Assembly (NCBI GenBank): GCA_014529385.2
Contig: CM043961.1
Location: 12,776,478-12,840,477 of the forward strand
Source of the DNA: Adiantum capillus-veneris
Taxonomy: Eukaryota > Streptophyta > Polypodiopsida > Polypodiales > Pteridaceae
Direction of reading: 5' to 3'
Length of the DNA stretch: 64,000 nt
Numbering within the stretch: the first letter of the stretch is position 1; each line of letters opens with the position of its first letter. This document shows, one piece after another, positions 47,463 through 60,517 of the stretch. Below the pieces are notes generated by a model. The model was not told the origin of the DNA, did no database searches, and saw nothing but the letters and a program-made list of their open reading frames with translations. The translations under genes were made by a program, and so were the position numbers.

Positions 47463-47928
47463 TGAACATTGTTTTTTACTTATAAGACTCATCCTCTTTC
47501 TTTTATTGTGCACAAAATATAAGAAGTATGCATGCTTAGGATCATGTTTGTGGTGACGACGTCTCCCAAACACCAAGTACAACTTGTCACTCTACTTTGG
47601 AAGTATGATATGGACTAAAGAGCAGACATGCTTGCGACGACAGCTAAGTCTCTCGAGCACCAAATGGATTAGTCAGTCTCTCGAGCACCAAATGGATTAG
47701 TCATCCAATCTGGAATGATGTCATAGGGTAAAAAGGGATCCTCTACCCGCTAAGAAACTAATGACTAGGCTTTATCTTCTCTACCTCATAGTTGAGGACG
47801 ACTATGATTTGAAGAGAGAGGTAATGTCATAAAATATAATATCTAGCTTTACCAAATGATTTTCTCATATTAAACTGATCATTTAATATGGGAAGATAAA
47901 AGGGGAACAAGAGTTAGGATATAGATAT

Positions 47929-48450
47929 GTGCATACTTCTATGGGAAAAGCACCTTTCGAGGTTAAGGAGGGAAGATCCAAACGTCCCTTACTACTTCAA
48001 GTACATGGGAAGATCTTCGCTATACTGATGAATATAGCCCAGAATCACAAGAATCGTTTCTACATATTAAAGAGGCTATATCCATCTCAAAGCAAAGGCA
48101 AAAAGGGTTGTTGCTAATAAGCACAAAAGAGCCTTAACCTTTAAGGAAAATGATTGGATCTTGCTACAGTTTCTCAAGGCTCCTCTAAGACAGACATACT
48201 ACGAGAAAGAATCCTACGGGCCACCAAGAGTATTATGCTAAAGTAGCAAAAAGATACTATGGTCCTTTTTAAATTCTTAAGTCAATCAAAGAGATGGATT
48301 ATCAATTAAAGTTTCCCAACGATTGGCTCATGCACAATGTTTTTCGTGAGAGTAAGCCTTATAAAGGAGCACCACCAAAAGAATCAATAGTTGCAGACCC
48401 CCCAAGAATCGAAGATCAAGAAGAAGTACTTCAATCCTAGTCTATCCTAC
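47929..48450 (+). pseudogene. Gypsy-2 integrase fragment
   Basis: It encodes the C-terminal part of a gypsy integrase (MHTSMGKAPFEVKEGRSKRP, then PLLLQVHGKIFA) and continues with frame breaks to the equivalent of Gypsy-1's PESIL region. No catalytic core is included. Confidence 0.8.
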
Positions 48451-48456
48451 GCCATG

Positions 48457-50134
48457 AATATAATATCTAGCTTTACCAAATGATTTTCTCATATTAAACT
48501 GATCATTTAATATGGGAAGATAAAAGGGGAACAAGATTTAGGATATAAATATGTGCTTCTAGACCTATCTCAACAGGGGACTAAAAGGAGAAATGTTTGC
48601 ATCTCAGTAGGGGTCCAAAAGGAGATGGTCTACGAAAGAGCAATGTGCAATAAGTGCTTCTAGACTTATCTCAGTAGGGGACCAAGAGGAGAGATGGTTA
48701 CATCTCAATATGGGTCCAAAAGGAGGTAGTCTATCAAATAGCAATGTGCATCTAATGGAGCTTAAAAGACCTTAGGGTTAGCTTCATTAAAGACCTCCAA
48801 AGGTTAGTGTTAAAATTCCTTAGACCTTGGGCAAGCTAGGGCTGTGCTTGAGGTGGGAACACAGCCCAAGCTTGAGGTGCTTGTCATGCTCGGTGACTAA
48901 GGTGCTTGAGGTGCTTGTCATGCTTGGTGAGTAAGGTGCTTGAGGTGCTTGAGGTGCTTGCCGACTAAGGTGCTTGAGGTGCTTCTCATGCTTAATAAGG
49001 AAGGTGCTTGAGAAGCTTCCCATGCATGGGAGGTCAGGTTCTTGAGTCAAAAAGAGACCCTACAAAGGAGGGGGAAAGACCCAAAGTTAGGGGAATCTTT
49101 GACTTAACCTCCCACTCACCCAAAGGGCACCCCCTTTCTCAAGGGGCACATGGACACATGTCAATCTCTCCATATGCTTAGCCACATGGTGTGATTGAAT
49201 CCTATTGGATTAACTAAAGAGGGGTTCAATGAGCTTCTAGTTCTAGAGATTTTCAAGCTCTCTCTCTCTCAAAGAGGTAAGGAGGATACTTGTCCTAATG
49301 CTACCCATGTTGCTTGAAATGCATTATGCATGTGATTGGCTAGGCTTAGATGGGTCCAATGACCTTCAAGCTTGAGCTACAAGGAGGGGTTGACCAAGGC
49401 AAGCAAGGGGTGTGCTTGGGGGTATACACCCTCTCGCACACTCATTTTTCACACATTCTCACTTGGTGAAAGTGGAATAACTCTATCTATTTTTCCAAGC
49501 TTGTTGAGAAGCTGAGAGCCTACACCAACACTCTTGGCTATGGAATGCAAATCCAACCAAGATCCATGCTTCAATGCTTAAGCTTGCCATCTTCATGACT
49601 ATGCTATTATGTATGCTAGCAAGAAGAGTGATGATAAGTGAGGAACTATTTCTTTCTCCTATGCAATATTTCTACTTCCTCTTCCCTACCCTCATTCCCT
49701 GCTAGCTCTCTCCACCTTCGAAGGTGTTTGAGGCCTTGGGACTGAGGCCGAGGATGGTTAATGCTTTTTACAAAGTCTATGTTATGCTCGTGATGCATGA
49801 AGTTTTCCGTCTTCATAGCATCACCAAGGTCACAAGAAACACAAAGATTGTATTATACCAAGTCTCTCTTGATGGGAGAATCTATAATACAAAAGCCTAT
49901 TGGAGGGGGGACCGGCTCCACATAAATCCCGTCCTTAAATGTTGTCAAGTTCTCTAATCCCTCTCTCTCTCTCTTGTAAAAGTATTGTTTATGCCAAGTT
50001 AATTAAGTATAATGGTTATGCTGCTACCTCTAATTAAGTTCACCCTCTATGTTCTCAAAGTAGTCTGACAAAAATTCTCTCTTTAATTCTCCTAATTCCG
50101 CTATTCTCAAAGTTCATAGGCCATTTTCATTACA
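48457..50134 (+). repeat. Gypsy-2 LTR
   Basis: About 1.68 kb, related to the Gypsy-1 LTR along its length (for example CCCTGCTAGCTCTC, GTCTCTCTTGATGGGAGAA and GGAGGGGGGACCGGCTCCA). It contains an imperfect tandem duplication of about 110 bp at 48545-48760 and a minisatellite at about 48850-49015. Confidence 0.85.
48850..49015 (+). repeat. Minisatellite GGTGCTTGAGGTGCTTG
   Basis: About five imperfect copies of a unit of about 33 bp containing AAGGTGCTTGAGGTGCTTG and then TCATGCTTGGTGA lie within the Gypsy-2 LTR. The Gypsy-1 LTR lacks them, so the array arose after the two families split or was lost from Gypsy-1. Confidence 0.8.
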
Positions 50135-51250
<1,116 letters not shown>

Positions 51251-51750
51251 GAGTTAGCGAGAAAGAGGTGCAGAGCCACGGAAAGGAAGAGAGAGAAGGA
51301 GAGTGGAGAGTAGAGTATAGGGAGGATGCGATCGGATTAGTGGAGATGGTGGAAGAGGAGAGGGTGGAGGAGGACTAGTTGTCTTAAGTAGCCAAAGAGG
51401 GCGGCAATAGTGGTGGCCAAGGGTAGAGGGGACGGGTGGAGGTGGTGGAAGAGGAGAGGTCTGAGGACAAGTGTGTGGTGGAGAAGAGCAGCGAAGGAGG
51501 TGAGAAAGAGGTGTGAAGGCACAGAGAGGAAGAGAGAGCAGGAGAGTCGAGAGTATAGGGTAGGAGGTTGAGAGGGGATAGGTGGAGGTGGTGGAGGAGG
51601 AGCGGGTGGCTTAAGTAGCCAAGGAGGGTGGCAATAGTAGTGCCCAAGGAGGTGGAGGAGGAGGAGAGGGTGCAGGAGAAGAATTGGTGGCTTTGGTGGC
51701 CAATGAGGGCGAAAATGGTGATGCACTGCTGGCCCCCCTCCAAAAAACAA
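51251..51750. repeat. Purine-rich tract with an internal duplication
   Basis: The plus strand is almost all A and G for about 500 bp (GGTGGAGGAGGAGAG-type words). 51257-51490 and 51500-51690 are imperfect copies: each has GAGAAAGAGGTG, AGGAAGAGAGAG, GGTGGAGGTGGTGGA and GGCTTAAGTAGCCAA or a close variant. Possible triplex- or quadruplex-forming DNA; not coding. Confidence 0.7.
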
Positions 51751-51765
51751 AAGCTCGTTTCATAT

Positions 51766-52155
51766 CCTAACTCTAGAGAAAACACCCACATTTTCATCCC
51801 TACTCATAAAAGACACAGTTCGTGCAACAAAATAATTACCATTCCAACAAATCCCAAATTAACTAGAGGATTGCACTCCACAATAAGCTTTGACAAATGC
51901 ATTATTTTTTAGCTATGCACAAAAAACTTGGATATTCTAAATGTTTTAGTTAATGGTACATAAGGGGAGTACAAAAATTTTACAAAAACAATGAACAAAA
52001 CAATACTGTGGGATCATTTTTCAAACCCCGCCATTGGAAAGAAAAAACACTACAAAACTCAAGCATTGTACTCATCAACCATTAGCAAATAAGGACTCCA
52101 ATAGAACGTGTGGTATGTGAATTTCACGTCAAATAATCTACTTGAACACAATTTC
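51766..52155 (+). pseudogene. PIF1-like helicase remnant, left part
   Basis: One frame with several stops encodes NLDILNVLVNGT and then LWDHFSNPAIGKKKHY. These resemble the segment of PIF1-family helicases of Helitron-type elements that reads like DIxNGLVNGTxG and, later, VxFxNPxIGKK. It ends at 52155, where Copia B inserted, and continues at 57300. The family assignment rests on these two segments plus the motif V/VI block on the far side. Confidence 0.5.
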
Positions 52156-55100
52156 TGTTGGAATAAGGGTTGCCGAGAAATGCACATAGCTTGGAGAAGA
52201 CAAAGGAAGCTCAAGGCACACAATAGAGAGTGTGTTACTTAGTGTGCAATGGAAAGATAGATAGCCCTAGAGTGATGGGCGTATATACAATGCTCGGGGG
52301 CAAAACCCTCCTAAAGAGGGAAAAAATGCCCCGGCGGTCATAGTGTGTTCACACACATCACTACCACATGTATATGGTAACAAATCCCCCCTGGCGTGAT
52401 GCGGTGAACGACAGCTGGCACATGAGTAAAGGAAAGTGCCATGCCCTGAGGACATGATCAGTCCACAAACGGGAGTAAGCCCACAGCTTTGCGGAAAGCT
52501 TCAAGATTCTCACGAGACAATGCCTTTGTGAAAACATCTGCAAGGTTGTCCTATGTTGGCACATAGGCCAAGATGATCTCTCCTGCTGAGAGCCTCTCCC
52601 TGACATAATGGTAATGCACCTCAATGTGCTTTGTGCGAGCATGAAAAGTTGGGTTCCTCGCAACTACCAATGTGCTCTGACTATCAATGTAGATAGTGTT
52701 GGCAGTATCCTATCCAACACCCAATCAGCCATAAGGCATCTGAGCCATACACACTCAACCGTAGCTGTGAAGACTGCCCTGTACTCAGCCTCACAACTCG
52801 AAGTGGCCACAGTAGGTTGCTTCTTGCTCAACCATGATATACATGAACTACCAAGCATGAAACAAAAACCACTTGTGGACACTCACGTGTCAAAACAACC
52901 AGCCCAATCTGAGTCCAAAAAAGCATGTAGTCTGGCGGAAATGATCCCCCTTGCGATAAACAAGCCAAGATGTAAAGTGCCACTAAGGTAGCGGAAAATC
53001 CTCTTGACAGCCTGCCAATGCTTAGACCCTGGGCTATGCATAAATCTGCTTACCTGTGAGACAACAAGCTGAATATCTGGCCTCGTGTTGCATACATAAA
53101 TGAGGCAGCCAACAGCAGTTTGATAAAGAGTGACATCAATAGGATCGCCAGCATCATGTACACTCAACTTCAAACCTATTTCCATGGGAGTGGCAATAGG
53201 TCTGCAATCCTCAAGTCCAAACTTACATAGCAATGTCTCTATGTAACTTTTTTGACACAAGGCAATACCACCATCACACTGCTTAAACTATATACCCAAG
53301 GAATGATACAACAGCCCCAAATCTTTCATCTTGAAAGTAGCATTCAAATCAGCCTTAAATTCAGCAATATGTCTCTCATTTGGTCCAGTGATCAGCAAAT
53401 CATCGACATAAGGAACCACAATGAGAAGTACATCACCCTCACGCTTTACATACGATGTGCTTTTTGTTGGACTGTTACGAAAGCCTCGCTTGAACAAATG
53501 AGTGTCAACTTTCTTATACCAAGCACGAGGAGATTGCTTCAACCCATACAAATCCTTCTTACATCTGCACACTTTGTCCTCTTGTCCTTTTATGACAAAA
53601 CCATAAGGTTGCGTTACATAAACTTTCTCAAATATGTCACCATTCAAGAAAGCAGTAACAATGTCTGATTGATGTACATCCCAACCAAAATCAGCTGCCA
53701 ATGCACATAGAAAACGCACAGTAGTCATACGACAAGTGGGAGCAAAAGTATCTTCATAATCTATGCTTTTTTGTTGTGCATAACCCTTTGCAACAAGTCG
53801 AGCCTTATGGCAATCGATCTCACCATCCGGCTTGCGTTTCAACTTGTAAAGCCACTTTGTACCAATGGCCTTTTTCCTAGGAGGCAAACCACATAAAGTC
53901 CATGTGTCATTTTCTATAAGTGAATCATATTTTGATTGCATGGCAGCCATCCAATTTTTTGAATTATGTGCTTCAACAAAAGACAGAGGCTCCTCAACAT
54001 GTAAGCTACACACAGCTAAAGCATAACAATTTGATGCATAAGATGCATGGTGAGAGCCTGAACGAGTACGACTAGACAAAGGTGCATCCAATTTATTGTC
54101 ACGCTAAGTGTGCACCAGCCATTTTGGCATACCTCTAGCCTGCTCATTTTCAACCCTTTTCATCATCAAGCACATCATGTACATCTGCATCAGTAATAGC
54201 CTGATCTGTAAAATTTTTAAAAACCCCCATAGGGTGTACATTTTCCTCATTGGAACTTACATTTGTATTTCCACCACCAAAAAGAGGCAACAAAGTGTCA
54301 TAAATATCCTCTGAGCTTACATTACTGTCTCTAGTGACAACAAGGGCTGAACAGAATCTTCCACAAACACTACATCCCGTGAAACCAGAATACGTTTTGT
54401 TTGCAGATGATACAACCTCTAACCTTTTCTTTCAGCACTATAACCAACAAAAATGCATTTGATAGCCTTATCATCCAATTTTATGCGTTGTGTTTGTGGC
54501 ACCAAAGCATATGCCAAACAGCCAAAAACACGCATGTGCTCAATAGAAGGCTTTCTATCATGCCATGCTTCATATGGAGTAATAGACAGCAAAGCTTTTG
54601 TAGGAAACCTGTTTAGTACATAAGTGGCACACATGATGGACTCAAGCCAAAAAGAATGCGGCAAAGCTTGACTTTGACCATACATCGTGCCATTTTCGTA
54701 AGTGACCTGTTTTTCCTCTCAACACCATTTTGCTGAGGTGTATAAGGCACTGTAGATTGGTGTTTTATCCCACGACTAGCCAAAAATGCATTTAAATTCA
54801 TGAGACATATACTCCCTCCCTCGATCAGAACAGAGGGTGCCCATAGTACATTTGAAGACATTTTCAGCCGTAGCCAGAAATTGTTTGAAGCACAAAAAAA
54901 CTTCGGACTTTGCTCTAAGCGGAAATACCCATGCGTGCCTGGAGTAATCATCAATGAAAGTCACGAATTAAAGGTAATTGCCGAAGGACGTAGTTTGCAT
55001 GGGCCCACAAACATCACTATGCAGCTGCAACTTGCAGCAGCAGGTGGCTCGAACTAAACCATCCTTTGGAAACTTAGAACGTTGTATCTTACCCAAAATA

Positions 55101-57294
55101 CAGCCTTCACAAACATGTTTGACAGGTGCTTTAAGAGGCGGCAAAGAAGCAACCATATAAGATTTCTGCAAATGCAGCAAACTGGCAAAATTCAGATGAC
55201 CAATATGTGCATGCCAAAGTTTTGCATCTCAAGTAGCCCTTGAATTTGCAACAGCATTCGCAAAATTTTATCCACATTTGTCATACAAAGTGATCTTATA
55301 CAGCCCACGGCACAAAAGGCCAATGCAACAATTTCATGACCAAAACTAAGATCATGAACTGTACATCTATCATCCACAAATTTGACTACAAGTCCAAGTC
55401 TAGCAAGTGCAGATACAGGCAAGAGATTCTTCTTGATCCCAAGTACATAAAGTGCATCAACAAGTGTGAAAGAACAGTCATTAGCAGCAGTAAGCACAAT
55501 CTTTCCAACTCCCTGAACCGGATAAGAGGCATTGTTGCACAAGTGACTGAATTCCCATGAGGGACATACTCAAGAGAGGTGAACAATTCACGATGTGAGG
55601 TAATGTGCTTTGTAGCACCACTGTCAAAATACCACACATGTGAATCTGCAACAACTGACAAGCATGCATAATGGACAGCAAGATTGTAAGTGCACTCTGC
55701 ACTAAAAGCCCATTCTACATCAACATCAGCAACACACTCTCCTTTCACAAAAGACTCAACAATGGCTGCATTTGTAGTGGAACCAGCATTTGCAATGGAA
55801 CCACCCTCTTTCTTCTTAGCCTCTTTGGCCTTCAACTTAGAACACTGCTTGATCAAGTGAGCATTAGCTTTACAATAATGGAAACGCATCTTCTTTTTGC
55901 CCTTATTACCAAAATTTCCAAACGAATTGCTGCCAGGGAAGCATTAGAAATAGAAGTTTTGCCACTCGCAGCCAACCATAAGAAGTGGCTGCATTGCTGT
56001 TACCACCCTTTCTTTGAGAAGCAATAAAAGCCTGTTCAACTGCAAGCTATCTAGTCTTGTTTTTTCTGGAAAGTGACTCTTGCAACAGCAATTTGCATAA
56101 TGCATCAAACTTGACAACTTCAGGTTTCCCTTGGGTCATAACTCTCCAAGTACTAGCAACATTCTGGTAAGAATCTGGTAAGGCATCAAGAATAGTCTAC
56201 ACAAGGGAACTGTCTTAAATGACTTCACCTGCAGAAATAAGTTGCTCATTGATATCCTTGACACTAGCAAGGAAAGTGTCCATATCATCTTCCTCATGCA
56301 TAATCTTTGACTCCGGCTCTTTACACAGCAAAGCAATTTTAGCCTCATTGCGACTTGCATAAAGACCAGCCAAAATATCCCAAGCCTGTTTTGCAGATTT
56401 TGTTGAGCGGATGTGAGGAACAATGGTGCGTTTCACAGAAAATGCAATCAATGCATGAGCCTGCGCATCCTTTACATCCCAACGAGCTTGTTCTGTCGTA
56501 GGCAAAACAACTCTAATAGCAGCAAGACCTGCAACATCACCTACATCCTCAGAACCAGGATGTACATCAATGCCCTACACAATATTCCAGACACCCTTTG
56601 ACACAAGAACATGTTGCATCATATAAGCCCACATAGAGTAATTGTCCCCATCCAACCAGGCCTCAGCAGCAAACATCTTGAAGACATCTGTGTTGTTGTC
56701 AGCCATGGTAAATGCTGCCCCTGATTTGAAAACTACCCAAAAATAGGAGAAACGGAGCGGGAACAACACGTGCTATATAGCACAAACCGTAGAAGATTGT
56801 AAGACACCTTTTATGCAAAAAACAGCACTGCCAAAAATTTGCACAAAATGAAGAGATAGCCTGTGCAGCACTGCCTGTAGTGGAAACGGTGGCCAAAATG
56901 AGCCCGAATTAGAAATCTGAGCAAACTCAGCCTTACGAGCTATCCCAAAATATTTGTCAACCTGCAAACGCTCTCCAAACCTCACTGTAATCGGAGAAAG
57001 TGAGCACGCGTGTACTGGAGCAGCTGGCAACTAAGGTCGGGATGATGCAACCTGCTCTGATACTAATTGTTGGAATTAGGGTTGCAGAGAAACGTACACA
57101 GCTTGGAGAAGACAAAGGAAGCTCAAGGCACACAATAGAGAGTGTGTTACTTAGTGTGCAATGGAAAGATAGATAGCCCTAGAGTGATGGGCGTATATAC
57201 AATGCTCGGGGGAAAAAACCTCCTATAGAGGGAAAAAATGCCCTGGCGGTCCTAGTGTGTTCACACACATCACTACCACATGTATATGATAACA
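52156..57294 (-). mobile_element. Copia B: full-length Ty1/copia element
   Basis: 5139 bp with 227-bp LTRs at 52156-52382 and 57068-57294, flanked by a perfect ATTTC duplication (52151-52155 and 57295-57299). Same family as Copia A and C. The primer site has one change (TAGTATCAGAGCAGG). It interrupts the helicase remnant; removing it and one ATTTC restores that reading. Confidence 0.95.
52458..56706 (-). pseudogene. Copia B gag-pol, multiply frameshifted
   Basis: The ATG at 56706 opens gag (ADNNTDVFKMFAAEAWLDGD). Gag, zinc knuckle (FHYCKANAHLIKQCSK, with the first Cys lost), protease (WYFDSGATKHIT), integrase (GREYMSHEF and PQQNGVERKN, each changed from the other copies), reverse transcriptase (53288-54091, with VPYVDDLLITG) and RNase H follow in order, but in at least eight separate frames. 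It lacks the integrase/RT stop seen in Copia A and C (Gln codon there) but has the TAG at 54104-54106 and the stop after HSLGI. It is the most decayed of the three copies. Confidence 0.9.
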
Positions 57295-57299
57295 ATTTC

Positions 57300-57474
57300 A
57301 AGATCACAATTCCTCTTGCAACTAGCTGGTGCACGAAAAATTCACTGTTTGCAAGGACTTACATTGCAAAAATTTCCCTTCAACCCCGCACACATAAGAA
57401 CGCATGGCCTTGTGTACACAACACTATCTCATATGCAAGACCCAACTAATATCTACCTCCTCAAAAGAATATAG
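57300..57474 (+). pseudogene. PIF1-like helicase remnant, right part (motifs V-VI)
   Basis: Across two frames it encodes ITIPLATSWCTKN, then HCLQGLTLQKFPFNPAHIRT, then HGLVYTTLSHMQDPTNIYLL. This order (LAWAxTIHxxQGxTL, then GLxYxALSRV) is the C-terminal signature of PIF1/Helitron helicases. A frame change lies near 57340. An AP-endonuclease remnant follows about 115 bp downstream on the same strand. Confidence 0.6.
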
Positions 57475-57589
57475 TCTTTTTGTACCAAAATTGACCAAAG
57501 CGTGCTGGAATAATTACACCTTCTACAAGCACAAGCCAAATGGATCTCTACCCAAACATCATTAGAAGCTTTCTCAAACACACATATCA

Positions 57590-58112
57590 TCATTCAATCA
57601 CTCAACATTGTGTCTTTCAATAAACACATAAGAAAGATTATAAAAAAATTTGATTGATGGCATCGCATGTGCTCTGCTTGCAAAAGACAAAACTAACAAG
57701 GAGCTTGCCACATGCCATGTCAAACTCCTTACAACACCAATTTAATGCAAAAATAGGTATTTTAATTCTACGCCAAAAACACTCGTGCACTTGAGTTATG
57801 GGCATATTTCGTGTCCAAGCCGAGAGATATTGCATGCAACCATCAAGATCATGAGTACCAAAATCATCAAAGTGGTCTCCCTTTACAATCCTCCCTCAAT
57901 ACCTCTAACAAATTTAATCAATACATTGACTTCATATCTTTGAACATGGAAATTTCAATCATAATCTTGGGTGGCTTCAACATTGGCATTAGTATCCCAA
58001 ATCCTTCCTTTAATCACCTTATCTTATCACTTAACAAATTTGGCATTAGGCAATCAATAACATATGTTACAACAAACCATGGATCTCCCTTGGACCATGT
58101 ATAGGCTAGCTC
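57590..58112 (+). pseudogene. AP-endonuclease (EN) remnant downstream of the helicase
   Basis: Across several frames: SLNIVSFNKHIRKI, LCLQKTKLTRSL (usual catalytic Glu of LQET replaced by Lys), KVVSLYNPPSIPLTNLINTL, IIILGGFNIGIS (usual GGDFN lacks the Asp), then FGIRQSITYVTTNHGSPLDHV. These are the ordered motifs of an exonuclease-endonuclease-phosphatase domain of the LINE/Helentron type. It lies directly behind the PIF1-like helicase, as in Helentron Rep-Hel-EN proteins. An unrelated LINE fragment sitting there by chance is the alternative. Confidence 0.6.
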
Positions 58113-58626
58113 CACAATTTGAAACTTGGATAAATTCCATTCACTAGTCAAATCACTACGTCACATACATTGTGTTGCCTTTCACCCACCTTTAACATTG
58201 CCATTCCACATTCCTTCAGCCTTATGCAATTATGTAAGCCATTGTGAGTTTTCATCTTGGTTCAAGCTCTTTAAAAAAGAGTAGAGATGGACCATATGAG
58301 GTTGTCTAATGAAATGACTCTTTTACAACCTTAAATACCAAAAAAGATTCCAATAAACCAATACTTCACATTAGATGTATTCTCAACTCCCTTGTTTAGG
58401 GTGGCCTTCTAAGAAGGCTTAATGGCAAGTAGAGAAAAGTTATATTTGGAAAGTAGATGTATGTTAATTTAACAAAGTGTGTATTTGGGACAGTTGGAGA
58501 GAGGGGCATATGATCAAAAGAGCATAGTAGCTTGACACATTGTGATAATTGAGAACCTTTTAGATGTCAAAATGTGCATCTAATTTTTTTTTCTTCAATT
58601 TGGATTGAAGTTTTTTGCATAATATC
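58113..58626. other. Unassigned flank of the EN remnant
   Basis: The first 150 bp may still be the decayed end of the endonuclease (frame with HSLVKSLRHIHCVAFHPPL). The rest shows no gene. A short hairpin, CCTTCTAAGAAGG, lies at about 58403-58415. Confidence 0.4.
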
Positions 58627-58924
58627 TGAGAGGGGCTTGGCCTCATTCCTCATTCCTGGCCCCTAGCTCGTCTATGGCCTGCACATCTCCCCTCAAGCTC
58701 TCGAGCTTTCCCTTTCTCTCCATGCTCGTCTCTATAAACCCCCACATTCAATTGCATCGCTCCACTTTTCCACTCAACCATTATCCCCTTTGATAACCTT
58801 CTATCCATGTTCACACTTGCATGGTCCTCACTTGGAATAACCCCCAAGCTAGCATGTTTGATCTACAAGCTTCTCGGCCAACCCAACCGGCCCTCATAAC
58901 TGTGAACTTCATTGTCGTTTAACA
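58627..58924 (-). repeat. Gypsy-3 3' LTR (probable, left boundary uncertain)
   Basis: On the minus strand it begins TGTTAAACGACAATG directly after a polypurine tract (GAAGGGGGAGAG, 58925-58938), so this end is secure. The other end is placed at TGAGAGGGGC (58627) only by the TG...CA rule. A TATA-like GTTTATAGAG lies near 58731-58740 on the minus strand. Confidence 0.5.
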
Positions 58925-60517
58925 TTCTCTCCCCCTTCAACAAGTTCACTTTCGTCAATGAGAAATGTAGGTAAGTGTCGAAGAACAAAGTCCTAATGCT
59001 CCCAAGTAGCACCAATAAGTGGAAGACCTTTTTAGGCACCTAGAAATTCTTGGCGGATATGATTTCTCAACCATTTCTCTCTCCTATCTAGTATCTTGTC
59101 TAGACTATGGTCATACTCTACTAACTCCTGTAAAAGAACAATTCCATCAATTAATATGATTTTTTGAAATAATTATTTTCAATTTACTAACATGACACAA
59201 CTAGATGAAATCGAAACTATGGAGGTAACTCCAGTTGATAGGCTACATCACGAAGCTTTTTACTAATCTTCCAAGAACCACAGTATCTTGGTGAAAGCTT
59301 GTGACATCTATTGGTCGACAAAGAAGTAGACTTTGAAGGAACTTGGAGAAACACTCGTTCTCCTTCTTTGGAAGTCCTAAAGAAACTCTTCTCATCTACG
59401 TAAATTTTAGCCTATTAGCTGCTTGTTGAATCCTTTTCTGGCTAAAGTTACCATATCTTACATTTTGGCAAGAAAACTTACGGCAACAAGGAAACTAGTA
59501 TGAGAACCTAAAATTGTTGGATCTATAGGGGTCATACCATAATTCATTTCAAATGGTGTGAATCATGTAGCTCGATGTGGATGACTATTATAAGCAAATC
59601 CCACCAAGGGAACATATGTGTCCCAATCTATTTGTCTGTCAGACACGTAGGCTCTTAAACATATCTTCTAAAATTTGGTTCCCCTCTCCATCTGACCATA
59701 GGACTTGGGGTGACCACTACTACTCATATGAAAAGTGACAATCAATTTAGCGAACACTTACCGTCAAAAATGTCATGTGAATTTTGATCCCTATCAAATA
59801 ATTATGGATTGAGGTAATCCATGAAGTCAAAAAATACTCTAAATAAATAAATTTGCGACTTGTGGACCTCCATAGTCTCTACGGTAGGAATAAAATGAGC
59901 CATTTTCTCAGACAATCAACCACTACCAAAATAGAGTCCTTGGCTCTTTGAGTTTTTGGTAGTGCCACTATGAAATCCATAGAAATGCTTTACCAATTAT
60001 TTCAAAATCTGTAATGGTTGTAACAACCCAAGTGCCTTAACTCTGTTTGCTTTGGTAACTTGACACTAAAAATATTTAGAGACATATTTGTGGACTTCTC
60101 ACTTGAAATTGGGGCACCAAAATGTCTGCTTAACTAATTATAAAGTCTTGTATATGCTGAAATGGCCCACGCAAGGGCTATCATGGAATCATGCAAAATT
60201 GCTCTGACTCCCGTGTACAAAGAACATAAATCTTCCATTTAAGAAATGCATTTCCACGTAGAAATTCAAAAATGGACTTGGTTGAGGGCTACTCCATGAA
60301 GTAAAAAAAGTTGCATCATTTAGAGCAATAAATTGTAGATTGATCTTAGAACTTATTGATTGCAAATAAGGGTCTTCTTGTTGCGCTTCCTTAATTCCTT
60401 CAAGCAAATTTTTCTCTAGTATAATAAGATTCATATTGTTCATAATGCGAGATAATGCATCGAACAATAGTATCCTTGCCCTTTTTGTACATAATTTCCA
60501 TGTGAAATTTTGCCATC
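58925..60517 (-). pseudogene. pol: Gypsy-3 pol 3' half: linker, integrase, chromodomain
   Basis: A decayed minus-strand gypsy. From the right: the RNase H-integrase linker (60467-60189, open; FDALSRIMNN), integrase pieces with many stops (for example RQIDWDTYVPLVGFAYNSHP and HRATWFTPFEMNYGMTP near 59540-59660), the integrase C-terminus (KLSPRYCGSWKI near 59260-59300), and a chromodomain-like end (ILDRRERWLRNHI, then EFLGA and KGLPLIGATWEH, about 59000-59100). A polypurine tract and LTR follow. It is cut at 60517 by Copia C. Confidence 0.75.

Larger units (their letters stand above)
47463..50134 (+). mobile_element. Gypsy-2: rearranged relative of Gypsy-1
   Basis: Homologous to Gypsy-1 but diverged. 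47465-47824 matches the Gypsy-1 3' UTR and polypurine tract. The LTR then begins (TGTCATAAAATATAAT, 47825) but after about 107 bp jumps to an integrase fragment (47929-48450, matching Gypsy-1 about 15980-16505). That jumps back to the LTR near its start (48457) and runs on to its end (TTCATTACA, 50134). A directly repeated LTR-head segment of about 99 bp (47833-47931 and 48457-48555) thus flanks the pol piece. A 28-bp tandem duplication lies near 47649-47705. I found no target duplication or left half. Confidence 0.8.

Noticed and set aside
57280-57474. Part of Copia B
   Set aside because: It lies beyond the Copia B LTR end and target duplication (57294-57299) and reads as helicase on the opposite strand.
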